Shown here in pieces: positions 34,789 to 43,713 of a DNA stretch of 64,000 nucleotides. Source of the stretch: Photobacterium gaetbulicola Gung47. Its GTDB lineage: Bacteria > Pseudomonadota > Gammaproteobacteria > Enterobacterales > Vibrionaceae. The position numbers and the translations under genes are program-made. The DNA lies in assembly GCA_000940995.1 (NCBI GenBank), contig CP005974.1, forward strand, positions 868,001-932,000, written 5' to 3'. Every line of letters starts with the position of its first letter. The stretch's first letter is position 1. A model generated the notes under the pieces. That model was not told the DNA's origin. It did no database searches and worked only from the letters and a program-made list of their open reading frames with translations.

Positions 34789-34809
34789 TCCCGAGCTTAA
34801 TTTGGCACG

Positions 34810-34836
34810 GGCCCCGTTAGTATCCCTGGCGGGGCC
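34810..34836 (+). promoter_or_regulatory. Leader hairpin before rpsP
   Basis: Perfect GGCCCCG / CGGGGCC stem (34810-34816, 34830-34836) in the 5' leader, with no T-run. A possible regulatory or RNase-processing structure of the ribosomal operon. Confidence 0.5.
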
Positions 34837-34868
34837 GATTTCATTTACAGTAATGCAAAGAGGACGAT

Positions 34869-35117
34869 ATGGTTACCATTCGTTTGGCACGTCACGGCGC
34901 TAAGAAGCGTCCATTCTATCAAATCGTTGTTGCTGACTCTCGCGCTGCTCGCGACGGTCGTAACATTGAAAAAATTGGTTTCTTCAACCCGCTAGCTAAG
35001 GGTCAGGAAGAACGTCTACGTCTTGACCTTGACCGTGTTAACCACTGGGTTGGTCTAGGCGCAACTGTGTCTGACCGCGCAGCTAAGCTAATCAAAGACG
35101 CTGCTAAAGCGGCTTAA
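34869..35117 (+). CDS. rpsP: Ribosomal protein bS16
   Basis: 82-aa small-subunit protein; VTIRLARHGAKKRPFYQIVV at the N terminus is diagnostic. SD AGAGGA. First gene of the rpsP-rimM-trmD-rplS operon. Confidence 0.97.
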   Translation: MVTIRLARHGAKKRPFYQIVVADSRAARDGRNIEKIGFFNPLAKGQEERLRLDLDRVNHWVGLGATVSDRAAKLIKDAAKAA

Positions 35118-35122
35118 TTAGC

Positions 35123-35671
35123 ATGTCAGGTAATAGAGAAGCGATGAGTACACAAGACCGCATTGTTGTTGGCAAACTTGGTTCCTCCTATGGCATCAAG
35201 GGTTGGCTCAAAGTTTTTTCTTACACCGAAGAAGCTGAAAGCATTTTTTCCTACCAGCCTTGGTTTATCAAAGTTAAGGGTGAGTGGAAGGAGTTCCGCG
35301 TTGAATCGTGGAAACGCCATGGTCAGGGGTTAGTCGCTAAGCTAGAAGGTCTGGATATCCGTGAGGATGCACAGATGTTCACTAACGCTGAAGTCTACGT
35401 ATTGGCGGAACAACTACCAGCATTGTCAGATGACGAGTTCTACTGGCGTGAGTTGTATGGAATGACAGTGGTGACTACCGAAGGTTACGACCTAGGTAAA
35501 GTCACTGACATCCTGGAAACAGGTTCCAACGACGTCTTGGTAGTCAAAGCCAACCTGAAGGATGCTTTTGGCCAGAAGGAACGTTTAATCCCGTTCCTCG
35601 ATGAGCAGGTCATCAAGTCGATTGATCGCACTGCTCAGCGGATCGAAGTTGACTGGGATCCTGGATTTTAA
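35123..35671 (+). CDS. rimM: 16S rRNA processing protein RimM
   Basis: Assists maturation of the 30S head by binding S19. 182 aa from ATG 35123, equal to the E. coli length; GKLGSSYGIKGWLKVFSYT and the PRC-barrel ending in VDWDPGF are conserved. An ATG at 35144 has the better SD (AGAGAAG) and would give 175 aa, so the start is open. Confidence 0.94.
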   Translation: MSGNREAMSTQDRIVVGKLGSSYGIKGWLKVFSYTEEAESIFSYQPWFIKVKGEWKEFRVESWKRHGQGLVAKLEGLDIREDAQMFTNAEVYVLAEQLPALSDDEFYWRELYGMTVVTTEGYDLGKVTDILETGSNDVLVVKANLKDAFGQKERLIPFLDEQVIKSIDRTAQRIEVDWDPGF

Positions 35672-35692
35672 TCCCCGGTAATAGGTGAACAA

Positions 35693-36439
35693 ATGAAGGT
35701 AGGCATAATCAGCCTGTTTCCTGACATGTTTAATGCCATTACCAATTTTGGGGTAACAGGCCAGGCGGTAAAAAAAGGCCTCTTGTCAGTGGAAACGTGG
35801 AATCCTCGTGATTTTACCCACGACAAACACCGGACGGTCGATGATCGACCATATGGTGGCGGACCGGGCATGTTGATGATGGTACAGCCTCTGCGCGATG
35901 CCATTCATACTGCCAAGCAATCCGTCGAAGGCCAGGCTAAAGTGATTTACCTGTCACCTCAGGGCCGTAAGCTTGATCAAGCGGGTGTTGAGGAGCTGGC
36001 GCAGAACGAGAACCTGATTCTTATCTGTGGCCGCTACGAAGGGGTAGATGAGCGCATTATCCAACAAGAGGTAGACGAAGAATGGTCTATCGGGGATTTT
36101 GTGCTGACGGGTGGCGAACTGCCAGCCATGACCTTGGTCGATGCAGTCGTCCGGTTTGTACCGGGTGTGCTGGGTGACTTTGCGTCAGCGGAAGAAGACT
36201 CTTTCGCCAATGGCTTGCTAGATTGCCCTCATTATACGCGTCCCGAAGTGTTGGACGGGCAGGAAGTCCCTAAGGTCTTGTTGTCTGGTAACCACAAGGA
36301 CATTAGCCGCTGGCGGTTGAAACAATCGCTGGGCCGTACTTGGTTGAGAAGACCAGAGCTCCTGGAAAACCTAGCTCTGACTGACGATCAGGAATTCTTG
36401 CTGGCGGAATTTATCCGCGAACATAAAGCAAGCATTTAA
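35693..36439 (+). CDS. trmD: tRNA (guanine-37-N1)-methyltransferase TrmD
   Basis: Methylates G37 of tRNAs reading CNN and GGG codons, preventing frameshifts. The 248-aa SPOUT enzyme has its knot regions YLSPQGRKLDQ, LICGRYEGVDERI and SIGDFVLTGGELPA. SD ATAGGTGA. Co-transcribed with rimM. Confidence 0.97.
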   Translation: MKVGIISLFPDMFNAITNFGVTGQAVKKGLLSVETWNPRDFTHDKHRTVDDRPYGGGPGMLMMVQPLRDAIHTAKQSVEGQAKVIYLSPQGRKLDQAGVEELAQNENLILICGRYEGVDERIIQQEVDEEWSIGDFVLTGGELPAMTLVDAVVRFVPGVLGDFASAEEDSFANGLLDCPHYTRPEVLDGQEVPKVLLSGNHKDISRWRLKQSLGRTWLRRPELLENLALTDDQEFLLAEFIREHKASI

Positions 36440-36476
36440 TTAATTTAGTATCAGTTTATTCTAGGGTATATACCAA

Positions 36477-36830
36477 ATGAGTAATATCATCAAAGCTCTT
36501 GAGCAAGAGCAAATGAAAAATGACCTACCAGAATTCGCACCAGGTGACACTGTTGTTGTTCAGGTTAAGGTAAAAGAAGGTAACCGCGAGCGTCTACAGG
36601 CTTTCGAAGGCGTTGTAATCGCTAAGCGTAACCGTGGTCTACATTCTGCGTTTACTGTTCGTAAGATCTCGAACGGTGAAGGCGTTGAGCGTGCGTTCCA
36701 AACTCACTCTCCAATCGTTGACAGCATTACTGTTAAACGTCGTGGTGCAGTACGTCGTGCCAAGTTGTACTACCTACGTGAGCGTTCAGGTAAATCTGCA
36801 CGTATCCGCGAGAAGCTTACTTCTAAGTAA
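36477..36830 (+). CDS. rplS: Ribosomal protein bL19
   Basis: 117-aa large-subunit protein at the 30S-50S interface. FAPGDTVVVQVKVKEGNRER and KVRRAKLYYLRER-like sequence (here RRAKLYYLRERSGKSARI) are diagnostic. Last gene of the operon. Confidence 0.97.
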   Translation: MSNIIKALEQEQMKNDLPEFAPGDTVVVQVKVKEGNRERLQAFEGVVIAKRNRGLHSAFTVRKISNGEGVERAFQTHSPIVDSITVKRRGAVRRAKLYYLRERSGKSARIREKLTSK

Positions 36831-36855
36831 TTCGCGACGCGTAAGACGTTTAATG

Positions 36856-36885
36856 AAAAAGCCCACCGCAAGGTGGGCTTTTTTT
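36856..36885 (+). terminator. rpsP-rplS operon terminator
   Basis: AAAAAGCCCACC-GCAA-GGTGGGCTTTTTTT. The remaining 250 bp to the next gene show only AT-rich promoter-like sequence. Confidence 0.9.
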
Positions 36886-37140
36886 ATGCTTGAAAAATGA
36901 AACTGTATGCATTTGATTAAGCGTGGGTTCGGTCTATTTTGGAGGCGGTTACCTGCAATGGTGTTGTTTTTATGCTATTGATTTATAAGGTGTAATTTGC
37001 TTTTGTCAGGGTGGTGTCAAAAAAGATATAAATATTGTTTGTGTATTGTTCAATATTTACATCCTGAAAAGATTCAAGCATTGCGGCTAAGTCTCTATTC
37101 CGCATGATGGGTAACGCTTTATATACAGGAGTTACCAATA

Positions 37141-38049
37141 ATGAATAAATTTACAATTGCATCAGTGGCAGTCGCCACTGCATTACTTGCGGGCTGTGGC
37201 GGCTCTTCAAGCTCTGGTGGTGATAAAGACCTCGACCTACCTACTGGTGGTGAAGCAGAGGTTTGTTTTAACCCAGTGCTATGGCAAGATGCGAGCCACG
37301 AAGCGACATGGCAGACACGATGGAGTGAGGAAGCTGACTTCTATCCGCAGACAGAACGCACCCAAGTTACTAACGGTGTTGATTTCGAAGAGCATAAATC
37401 AATTACTCAGGTCGAATATATTTCTAACTACTCTGAAACGCCGCTAGGTTTTGAGGTAGAGTCCAATTCCCATCGCCTGCAACAATCACGCAATGGCTCT
37501 TCTCAGCGCTTTGACTATTATGTGATTGATGAGCAATCAACCTCTGTTTCATATGCCGGTGATCAGTATGTGAATGATTTTGATGGTATTGTGGAGGATG
37601 ATCGTGATGTGAACTCTCCTGCGGCACCCCAGTGGTTGTTCGGATCAGAACAAGGCCAAACTACAAAGGCGGTATACACATCTGAGTTCTCTCTATTTAT
37701 TGATGGTGAGCTGGAAGAGCGCTTAGTTTACGGCCAAACCAAGCGTGATGTAACATTCAATGGTATAGAGATGATTGATGTAAATGGTAAATCAGTTGAA
37801 ACCTGTTCATTCTCTATCGACTCAACCTTGGCAGGTAATGCTGACGGTGAGGTGTGGACTGGTATTGAACAGTCAGAGCAATGGATTGATAAAGAGACGG
37901 GCCTGATGGTTAAATCAATTCGCTCTTTCCAAGAGATTGTAGATGGAATGGTTGATTACGAAAGCTACGAAGAAAAACTGCTTGAAGCGTATGCTATCGA
38001 CGGTGAAGTGATCTTCTCTATTGAAGATAAAGACCAGCCAGCAGCTTAA
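37141..38049 (+). CDS. Orphan secreted lipoprotein
   Basis: I do not recognise this 302-aa protein. It has a signal peptide with lipobox LAGC (Cys about residue 19), then a Gly/Ser stretch (GGSSSSGGDKD) typical of outer-membrane-targeted lipoproteins, and an acidic, Tyr/Ser/Glu-rich body without clear domains. Several YxxxY and VxYxxxD patterns suggest a beta-rich fold. SD CAGGAG at 37126. It stands alone between two terminators, so it is an independent unit and probably lineage-specific. Confidence 0.8.
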   Translation: MNKFTIASVAVATALLAGCGGSSSSGGDKDLDLPTGGEAEVCFNPVLWQDASHEATWQTRWSEEADFYPQTERTQVTNGVDFEEHKSITQVEYISNYSETPLGFEVESNSHRLQQSRNGSSQRFDYYVIDEQSTSVSYAGDQYVNDFDGIVEDDRDVNSPAAPQWLFGSEQGQTTKAVYTSEFSLFIDGELEERLVYGQTKRDVTFNGIEMIDVNGKSVETCSFSIDSTLAGNADGEVWTGIEQSEQWIDKETGLMVKSIRSFQEIVDGMVDYESYEEKLLEAYAIDGEVIFSIEDKDQPAA

Positions 38050-38068
38050 GCCCGCTTATTCCTCTAAT

Positions 38069-38096
38069 AAAAAACCAGCCTTGCGGCTGGTTTTTG
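38069..38096. terminator. Bidirectional terminator, lipoprotein/cstA
   Basis: AAAACCAGCC-TTGC-GGCTGGTTTTT between convergent stops. Confidence 0.9.
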
Positions 38097-38117
38097 TGTT
38101 TTAGGGGGAACTAAAAC

Positions 38118-39602
38118 TTAAGCGGTTTCCGTGCTGCCTTCAAGGTTCTCTTCGTCAGCAAGGTCTGTTTCGCCTTTGCCTTTCGAACGCTTGATGACAT
38201 AGCCGGCGATGGATAGTGAACCTACGATACCTGCGATAGTCGATACCGTCATTGGTAGGCCGAAACCTAGCTGGCTGTTGTTCAGGATGAAGGTAATACA
38301 TACCGTGGTCATGAAGATAGCAGGAACAGTCGTTACCCAGTGCAGCTTGTTGTGGCGCAGTAGGTAAGCTGAAGCTGTCCATAGCATCATTACCGCGGTG
38401 CTCTGGTTGGCAAAGCCGAAGTAGCGCCAGATGATACCGAAGTCAACTTGAGTCAGGATGCCACCGATAACGAACAGCGGCAGGGCCATCATTAGGCGGT
38501 TGCGCAGTGACTTCTGCTCCATGTTGAAGTACTCAGCCAAGATCAGGCGACTTGAGCGGAATGCGGTGTCACCTGAAGTGATAGGCAGGATAACCACGCC
38601 TAGGAAAGCAATGATACCGCCGAATACACCTAGAAGACCGATAGATGAGCTGTAAACCACGTTACCCGGACCACCGTTGGATACGGCTTCCTGTAGTGCT
38701 TCTACCGAGCCGAAGAAAGACAGGGCTAGGGCACACCAGATCAGGGCAATCACACCTTCACCAATCATCGCGCCGTAGAACACAAAGCGGCCATTCTTCT
38801 CGTTTTCCATACAACGAGCCATCAGTGGCGACTGGGTGGCGTGGAAGCCTGAGATAGCACCACAAGCGATAGTGATGAATAGGGCAGGCCATAGTGGCAG
38901 GTTATTCGGGTTCATGTTGCTGAACATCTGGCTCATCTCGTAGTCACCAAGCAGTGTGTGCTCGCTAGAGAAGGCAATAGCCGTGATAAGGCCAACAGAC
39001 ATGAAGATTAGCAGCGCGCCGAACAGTGGGTAGAAGCGGCCGATGATCTTATCAACAGGAACGATAGTCGCGATGATGTAGTAAGCGAAGATGATAACCA
39101 CCATAGTTGTCATCGACATGCCCATACCGGTTTGCTCGTTAACCAGATTAGTGATCATACCGGCTGGTGCAGAAACGAATACCACACCAACAAGCAGCAA
39201 CAGAACAATGGCAAAGATATTCATAAAGTGTTTTGCGCCATTGCCCAGGTAGCGGCCAGTAATGGTTGGTACTGACGCACCACCGTTACGAACTGACAGC
39301 ATGCCAGAGAAGTAGTCGTGTACTGCACCGGCGAAGATACAGCCTAGTACTATCCACAGCATCGCCGCTGGGCCGTATAGGGCACCCATGATAGGACCGA
39401 AAATCGGGCCGACACCGGCAATGTTAAGTAGCTGAACAAGGTAAACTTTCTTGTTCGACATCGGCACATAGTCAACACCGTCCTGCTTGGTAAATGCTGG
39501 AGTTTGGCGTTTTTCGTTGATACCGAACACTTTTTCAATGAATGCACCGTAGATGAAGTAACCACCTACCAGCGCTGCGACACACATCAGAAACCAGGCC
39601 AT
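38118..39602 (-). CDS. CstA/BtsT-family transporter (peptide/pyruvate type)
   Basis: A 494-aa inner-membrane carbon-starvation (CstA) family protein with many transmembrane helices. LLNIAGVGPIFGPIMGALYG near residue 58 and AGAVHDYFSGMLSVRNGGAS near 91 are family signatures. In E. coli, members (CstA, BtsT) take up pyruvate and peptides, and BtsT is controlled by BtsS/BtsR. Here a LytS/LytTR pair of that type lies directly upstream, which favours a pyruvate transporter. It is shorter than E. coli BtsT/CstA (about 700 aa), so the exact orthology is open. Confidence 0.88.
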   Translation of the reverse strand: MAWFLMCVAALVGGYFIYGAFIEKVFGINEKRQTPAFTKQDGVDYVPMSNKKVYLVQLLNIAGVGPIFGPIMGALYGPAAMLWIVLGCIFAGAVHDYFSGMLSVRNGGASVPTITGRYLGNGAKHFMNIFAIVLLLLVGVVFVSAPAGMITNLVNEQTGMGMSMTTMVVIIFAYYIIATIVPVDKIIGRFYPLFGALLIFMSVGLITAIAFSSEHTLLGDYEMSQMFSNMNPNNLPLWPALFITIACGAISGFHATQSPLMARCMENEKNGRFVFYGAMIGEGVIALIWCALALSFFGSVEALQEAVSNGGPGNVVYSSSIGLLGVFGGIIAFLGVVILPITSGDTAFRSSRLILAEYFNMEQKSLRNRLMMALPLFVIGGILTQVDFGIIWRYFGFANQSTAVMMLWTASAYLLRHNKLHWVTTVPAIFMTTVCITFILNNSQLGFGLPMTVSTIAGIVGSLSIAGYVIKRSKGKGETDLADEENLEGSTETA

Positions 39603-39741
39603 ATCTTGTCTCTCTAATCCTATTGGAGTGGGTTATGTGGGCTTTGCGTCCCTTGCCTATACACCCTCGGCAACCGCGCAAAACTTATTTTGATAGCTGC
39701 CATCCTACTCGCTTGGCATCAATATTCACCCGATAAAGGGG

Positions 39742-39831
39742 TGAGTGGTTGTATGGCAGGGTGAGTGGTCGATAATGCCATTAAGCGGTTTTATCGAGTT
39801 AGCTAAGCGGTTTTACCGAGGATTAAACGGT
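39742..39831. promoter_or_regulatory. Array of five LytTR-regulator-like half sites
   Basis: Starts at 39742, 39762, 39782, 39804 and 39824: TGAGTGGT, TGAGTGGT, TAAGCGGT, TAAGCGGT, TAAACGGT. Spacing is 20-22 bp (two helical turns). On the minus strand the first four read ACC(G/A)CT(C/T)A, the motif I recall for E. coli BtsR at btsT. They lie upstream of the cstA-like gene. The rest of the 384-bp gap shows no other clear signal. Confidence 0.7.
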
Positions 39832-39986
39832 CTGATATGGATTTTTATTTCCGTGATCATTGTCAGGGTTTATGCTCCAGGCCTTGCTTGATGGGGGATT
39901 GGGGATGGGGCAAAGGGCGGCTATTGATGACGCGAAAGAGGATGGCAGAGGTACGTCCCTCTGCCATGTCTGTGGAGAATGTGGAT

Positions 39987-40700
39987 TTAGCTTAAGCCGA
40001 AACGGTCTTTGAGCTCTTTGAGGTAGCGGCGACTGACTGGTACCTGATGGTTGCCGAGAGTGGTAATTTCAGCAAGACCATTTTCCAGTAGCCGGATTTC
40101 CCTGATTGCGGTGGGGTGGATCAGGTACTGGCGGTGGCAGCGGATCAGCGGGGTTTTTTCCTCCAGCGTTTTCAACGTCAGCTGGGTGGTTGCCTGGGTA
40201 TCGCGGCTGACGACGTGCACGCCGCTTAAGTCCGAAAAAGCCGTTTCGATGTCATCGGGGCGAAGTAATAAGATCCGATTGTGACCGCTGCAGGGGATCA
40301 GCTCCAGCATATCACTGATAAGTGGCGAATAGTCGGCTGGCTGGCATTCCCGCACCAAGCGTTTGATGGTTTTGGTTAGGCGGCAGGTTTCCACTGGCTT
40401 GAGCAGGTAGTCAAACGCATTGTCCTCAAACGCTTTCAGGGCGTACTCATCGTAGGCGGTGACGAAGACCACTTTGGGCATGGTCTCAGGGTCGAGCATG
40501 CTCAGCATCTCGATACCGGTGATTTGCGGCATCTGGATATCGAGGAAGATAACATCGGGCTTGAGGGTATTGATTTTCTTCAGTGCTTCAATGGCATTGC
40601 TGCACTCGCCGATCACCTCGATCGACCCACTTTCTTCCAGCAGGTCGATTAGCTCTTCCCTGGCATATTTTTCATCATCAATGACAAGGGCCTTTATCAT
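39987..40700 (-). CDS. LytTR-family response regulator (BtsR-like)
   Basis: A 237-aa regulator with an N-terminal receiver domain (acidic DDE at 8-10, phospho-acceptor D54 in IFLDIQMP) and a C-terminal LytTR DNA-binding domain from about residue 135 (IRCHRQYLIHPTAIREI, VPVSRRYLKELK). It overlaps the sensor kinase gene by 4 bp (ATGA), so the pair is translationally coupled. The likely target is the neighbouring transporter. Confidence 0.92.
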   Translation of the reverse strand: MIKALVIDDEKYAREELIDLLEESGSIEVIGECSNAIEALKKINTLKPDVIFLDIQMPQITGIEMLSMLDPETMPKVVFVTAYDEYALKAFEDNAFDYLLKPVETCRLTKTIKRLVRECQPADYSPLISDMLELIPCSGHNRILLLRPDDIETAFSDLSGVHVVSRDTQATTQLTLKTLEEKTPLIRCHRQYLIHPTAIREIRLLENGLAEITTLGNHQVPVSRRYLKELKDRFGLS

Positions 40701-42403
40701 GCCGCATGCTCTCCGTTACGGTGTGTGAGGGTATCGACGGGCAATTTGATGGTCGCCCGGGTCCATTCATGGGCCTGGTAGGTCATAGTCAGGCCGTATT
40801 GTTTGCCAAACATGTTCTTGAGGCGTTTGTCGACAATCTTCATGCCAAGGCCGCTTTCCTCCCCGATCGGGGCATAGTTACCGGCGTTGTCCTCAACCTC
40901 GAGGACGACGTGATCCTGCTCGACAAAGCCGTTGATAGTGATTTTACCATTTTCCAACAGCGATGAGGTGCCGTGTTTAATCGCATTCTCGACCAGTGGC
41001 TGAAGGGTAAAGGTCGGGACCTTCATTGCCATCAGTTCATCAGCTACATTGACCTCGACGCTGAGTCGGTCGGAAAATCGTGCCAGTTCGATCTCTAGGT
41101 AGGCATGGATGTGCTGCAGCTCTTCTTGAAGGGTGACCGTTTCAATATTTTGCTTGAGGTTACGGCGGAAGAATTGTGACAAATGCTGGATCAGCTGGCG
41201 AGCTTTGTCCGGATCGCGCCTGACCACCGAGTTGATGGTGTTGAGGGCATTGAACAAGAAGTGCGGATTGACTTGGGCTTGCAGCAGGCGCAGCTCGGCC
41301 TGGGTCAGCAGGTTTTGTTGCTGGATATAGCGACCGGTCAGGATCTGGTTGGACAGCAGCTTGGCGATCCCTTCCCCCAGAGTGAGGTTGACGGTCGAGA
41401 ATAGCTTGCGCTTGGGCTCGTAGAGTTTGATGGTTCCGAGTACTTCATTGTTTCCACCCACCAGTGGGATAACCAGGGCGGAGCCGAGTTTGCATTTCTC
41501 ATGCAGTGAACACTGGTAGGGAATATCATAGCCATCGGCATAGACTAACTCGCAGCCATCAATGGCACGGCGGGTGTAGCCGGAAGAAATTGGGGTGCCC
41601 GGCAAGTGGTGATCGTCGCCGATCCCGATGAAAGCGAGGATTTTATCGCGGTCGGTAATGGCGACTGCGCCCACCCCGGTTTCTTCATAGATGATCTTGG
41701 CAATCCTCTTGGTGGTTTCTTCGTTGAACCCCTGGCTGAAAATCCCCACCGATCGCTGGGCAATTTTCAGGGCGCGGCTCGAAAAGGCGGCAGAGTATTT
41801 CTCGTAAATGGTTTTTCTGTCTTGGATGATGCTCATGAAAAATGCCGCCCCGACCGAGTTGGCTATCACCATCGGCAGGGCAATTGCACTGACGAGGCCG
41901 AGTGCTTTTTCAAATGGCTGGGCCACGGCCAGGATGATCAGCATCTGGATGATTTCGGCGACCAAGGTGATCACAAACACCACCTGCGGTCGGAAAATTT
42001 GGTCCGCCTGGCCTCGTCGAACATAGTAGCTGTGCATCAGGCCACCGATGAGCCCTTCAGCAGTGGTAGAGATGGCACAGGCCAGATCGGTAAAGCCACC
42101 GAGGGTGTAACGGTGCAGGCCGCCGGTTAAGCCTACGGCAAAGCCGACGACAGGGCCGCCGAGCAATCCCCCCATGACGGCACCGATTGCCCGGGTATTG
42201 GCAATCGCATCTTCTATGTGTAATCCGAAGTAAGTGCCTAAAATACAAAAGAGGGAAAACAGGATATAGCAGGTAAAACGCTGTGATAGCCGGCCGGAAA
42301 TAGAGGTCAGCGGCATAAACAGTGGGGTTTTGCTCAACAGGTAAGCCAGTACCAGATATACGCTGAGCTGCTGTAACAGAGAAAAAATCAGTTCCATTGC
42401 CAT
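40697..42403 (-). CDS. LytS-family sensor histidine kinase (BtsS-like)
   Basis: A 568-aa membrane sensor. The N-terminal 5TM-LYT domain (about residues 1-180) is followed by a GAF domain (about 230-360) with TGVGAVAITDRDKILAFIG, then a His_kinase domain with phospho-His 381 in NPHFLFNALNTI and an ATPase domain (VENAIKHG, GLGMKIVDKRL). The E. coli homologue BtsS senses extracellular pyruvate; the same role here is inferred from architecture and context. Confidence 0.92.
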   Translation of the reverse strand: MAMELIFSLLQQLSVYLVLAYLLSKTPLFMPLTSISGRLSQRFTCYILFSLFCILGTYFGLHIEDAIANTRAIGAVMGGLLGGPVVGFAVGLTGGLHRYTLGGFTDLACAISTTAEGLIGGLMHSYYVRRGQADQIFRPQVVFVITLVAEIIQMLIILAVAQPFEKALGLVSAIALPMVIANSVGAAFFMSIIQDRKTIYEKYSAAFSSRALKIAQRSVGIFSQGFNEETTKRIAKIIYEETGVGAVAITDRDKILAFIGIGDDHHLPGTPISSGYTRRAIDGCELVYADGYDIPYQCSLHEKCKLGSALVIPLVGGNNEVLGTIKLYEPKRKLFSTVNLTLGEGIAKLLSNQILTGRYIQQQNLLTQAELRLLQAQVNPHFLFNALNTINSVVRRDPDKARQLIQHLSQFFRRNLKQNIETVTLQEELQHIHAYLEIELARFSDRLSVEVNVADELMAMKVPTFTLQPLVENAIKHGTSSLLENGKITINGFVEQDHVVLEVEDNAGNYAPIGEESGLGMKIVDKRLKNMFGKQYGLTMTYQAHEWTRATIKLPVDTLTHRNGEHAA

Positions 42404-42472
42404 AGGGAGTGCGAGTGGGCATTGCCATTATGGTAACTGGCTTTGGCCGATAGCGCCAAAAATGCTGAAGGT

Positions 42473-42490
42473 GTAAATAGTAATTTACGG
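42473..42490. promoter_or_regulatory. TyrR box upstream of aroF
   Basis: TGTAAA-N6-TTTACG matches the TyrR consensus TGTAAA-N6-TTTACA at all but one position and lies about 120 bp before the DAHP synthase start, so tyrosine-TyrR repression is likely. Confidence 0.78.
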
Positions 42491-42612
42491 TGGATTTTTT
42501 TCTTTACAGGTGGTTGCAATCCTCTGTTAATGGCTGCTATTGTCAGTTTTATGACAGGGCAGTCCTGTTTTTTCTTTTGGTTTTGTATTAATTAGTTTAC
42601 AGGGAAGCCCGC

Positions 42613-43686
42613 ATGCAAAAAGATCAGTTGAACAACGTCCATATCGAAAAAGAGTCGGTATTGATCACGCCACAAGAGCTGTGCAGCAAGCTGCCAGTGA
42701 GTGACAATGCCCTCAACTTCGTCCGTCAGTCTCGCCAGACCATTGCCGATATTATCCACAAACGCGATCCACGCTTGCTGGTGGTGTGTGGCCCATGCTC
42801 TATCCACGATATCGAAGCGGCCAAAGACTATGCCGTGAAACTCAAAGCCCTATCGGAAGAGCTGAGCGATCAGCTGTACATTGTGATGCGGGTTTACTTT
42901 GAAAAGCCACGTACCACCGTTGGCTGGAAGGGGTTGATCAATGACCCGCACCTAGACGGCTCGTTCGAGGTGGAGGAAGGCTTGCACATCGGCCGCCAGT
43001 TATTGATTGATTTGGTGGAAATGGGGATCCCGCTTGCCACCGAGGCACTTGACCCTATCAGCCCGCAATACTTGGGGGATTTGTTCAGCTGGGCTGCAAT
43101 CGGTGCCCGCACCACTGAATCCCAGACCCACCGTGAGATGGCCAGTGGCCTGTCTATGCCGGTTGGATTTAAGAACGGTACCGACGGCAGTTTGGGCACC
43201 GCGATCAACGCCATGCAGGCGGCCGCTTCCGGCCACCGTTTCATCGGGATCAACCCTGATGGCCAGGTGGCGCTGCTCAATACCCAGGGCAACCCGGATG
43301 GCCATGTTATTCTGCGTGGCGGCAAGCAGACCAACTACGATTCCGTCTCAGTAACCGAGTGTGAAAACGAGATGAATGCGGCAGGCCTTTCTCCGTCGCT
43401 GATGGTAGACTGTAGCCATGCTAATTCTCGCAAGGATTACCGCCGTCAGCCGTTGGTTGCCGAAGATGTGATCCACCAGATCCGTGAGGGCAACAAGTCC
43501 ATCATTGGTTTGATGCTGGAGAGCCATATTAACGAAGGAAACCAGAGTGCGGATTTACCGCGCCAGGAAATGGCTTACGGTGTGTCTATTACCGATGCCT
43601 GCATCAGCTGGGAGTCGACCGAGACCCTGCTGCGTCATGCGCACCAGGAGCTAACGCCATTTCTACAACAGCGTGTTGAAGACTAA
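42613..43686 (+). CDS. aroF: DAHP synthase (AroF-type, class I)
   Basis: Condenses PEP and erythrose-4-phosphate, the first step to chorismate. The 357-aa protein has LLVVCGPCSIHD, MRVYFEKPRTTVGWKGLINDP and MVDCSHANS. The tyrosine-sensitive form is inferred from its operon with tyrA and the TyrR box upstream. SD ACAGGGAAG. Confidence 0.94.
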   Translation: MQKDQLNNVHIEKESVLITPQELCSKLPVSDNALNFVRQSRQTIADIIHKRDPRLLVVCGPCSIHDIEAAKDYAVKLKALSEELSDQLYIVMRVYFEKPRTTVGWKGLINDPHLDGSFEVEEGLHIGRQLLIDLVEMGIPLATEALDPISPQYLGDLFSWAAIGARTTESQTHREMASGLSMPVGFKNGTDGSLGTAINAMQAAASGHRFIGINPDGQVALLNTQGNPDGHVILRGGKQTNYDSVSVTECENEMNAAGLSPSLMVDCSHANSRKDYRRQPLVAEDVIHQIREGNKSIIGLMLESHINEGNQSADLPRQEMAYGVSITDACISWESTETLLRHAHQELTPFLQQRVED

Positions 43687-43713
43687 TTCCGCTATCAATG
43701 CAGAGAGCCATAG

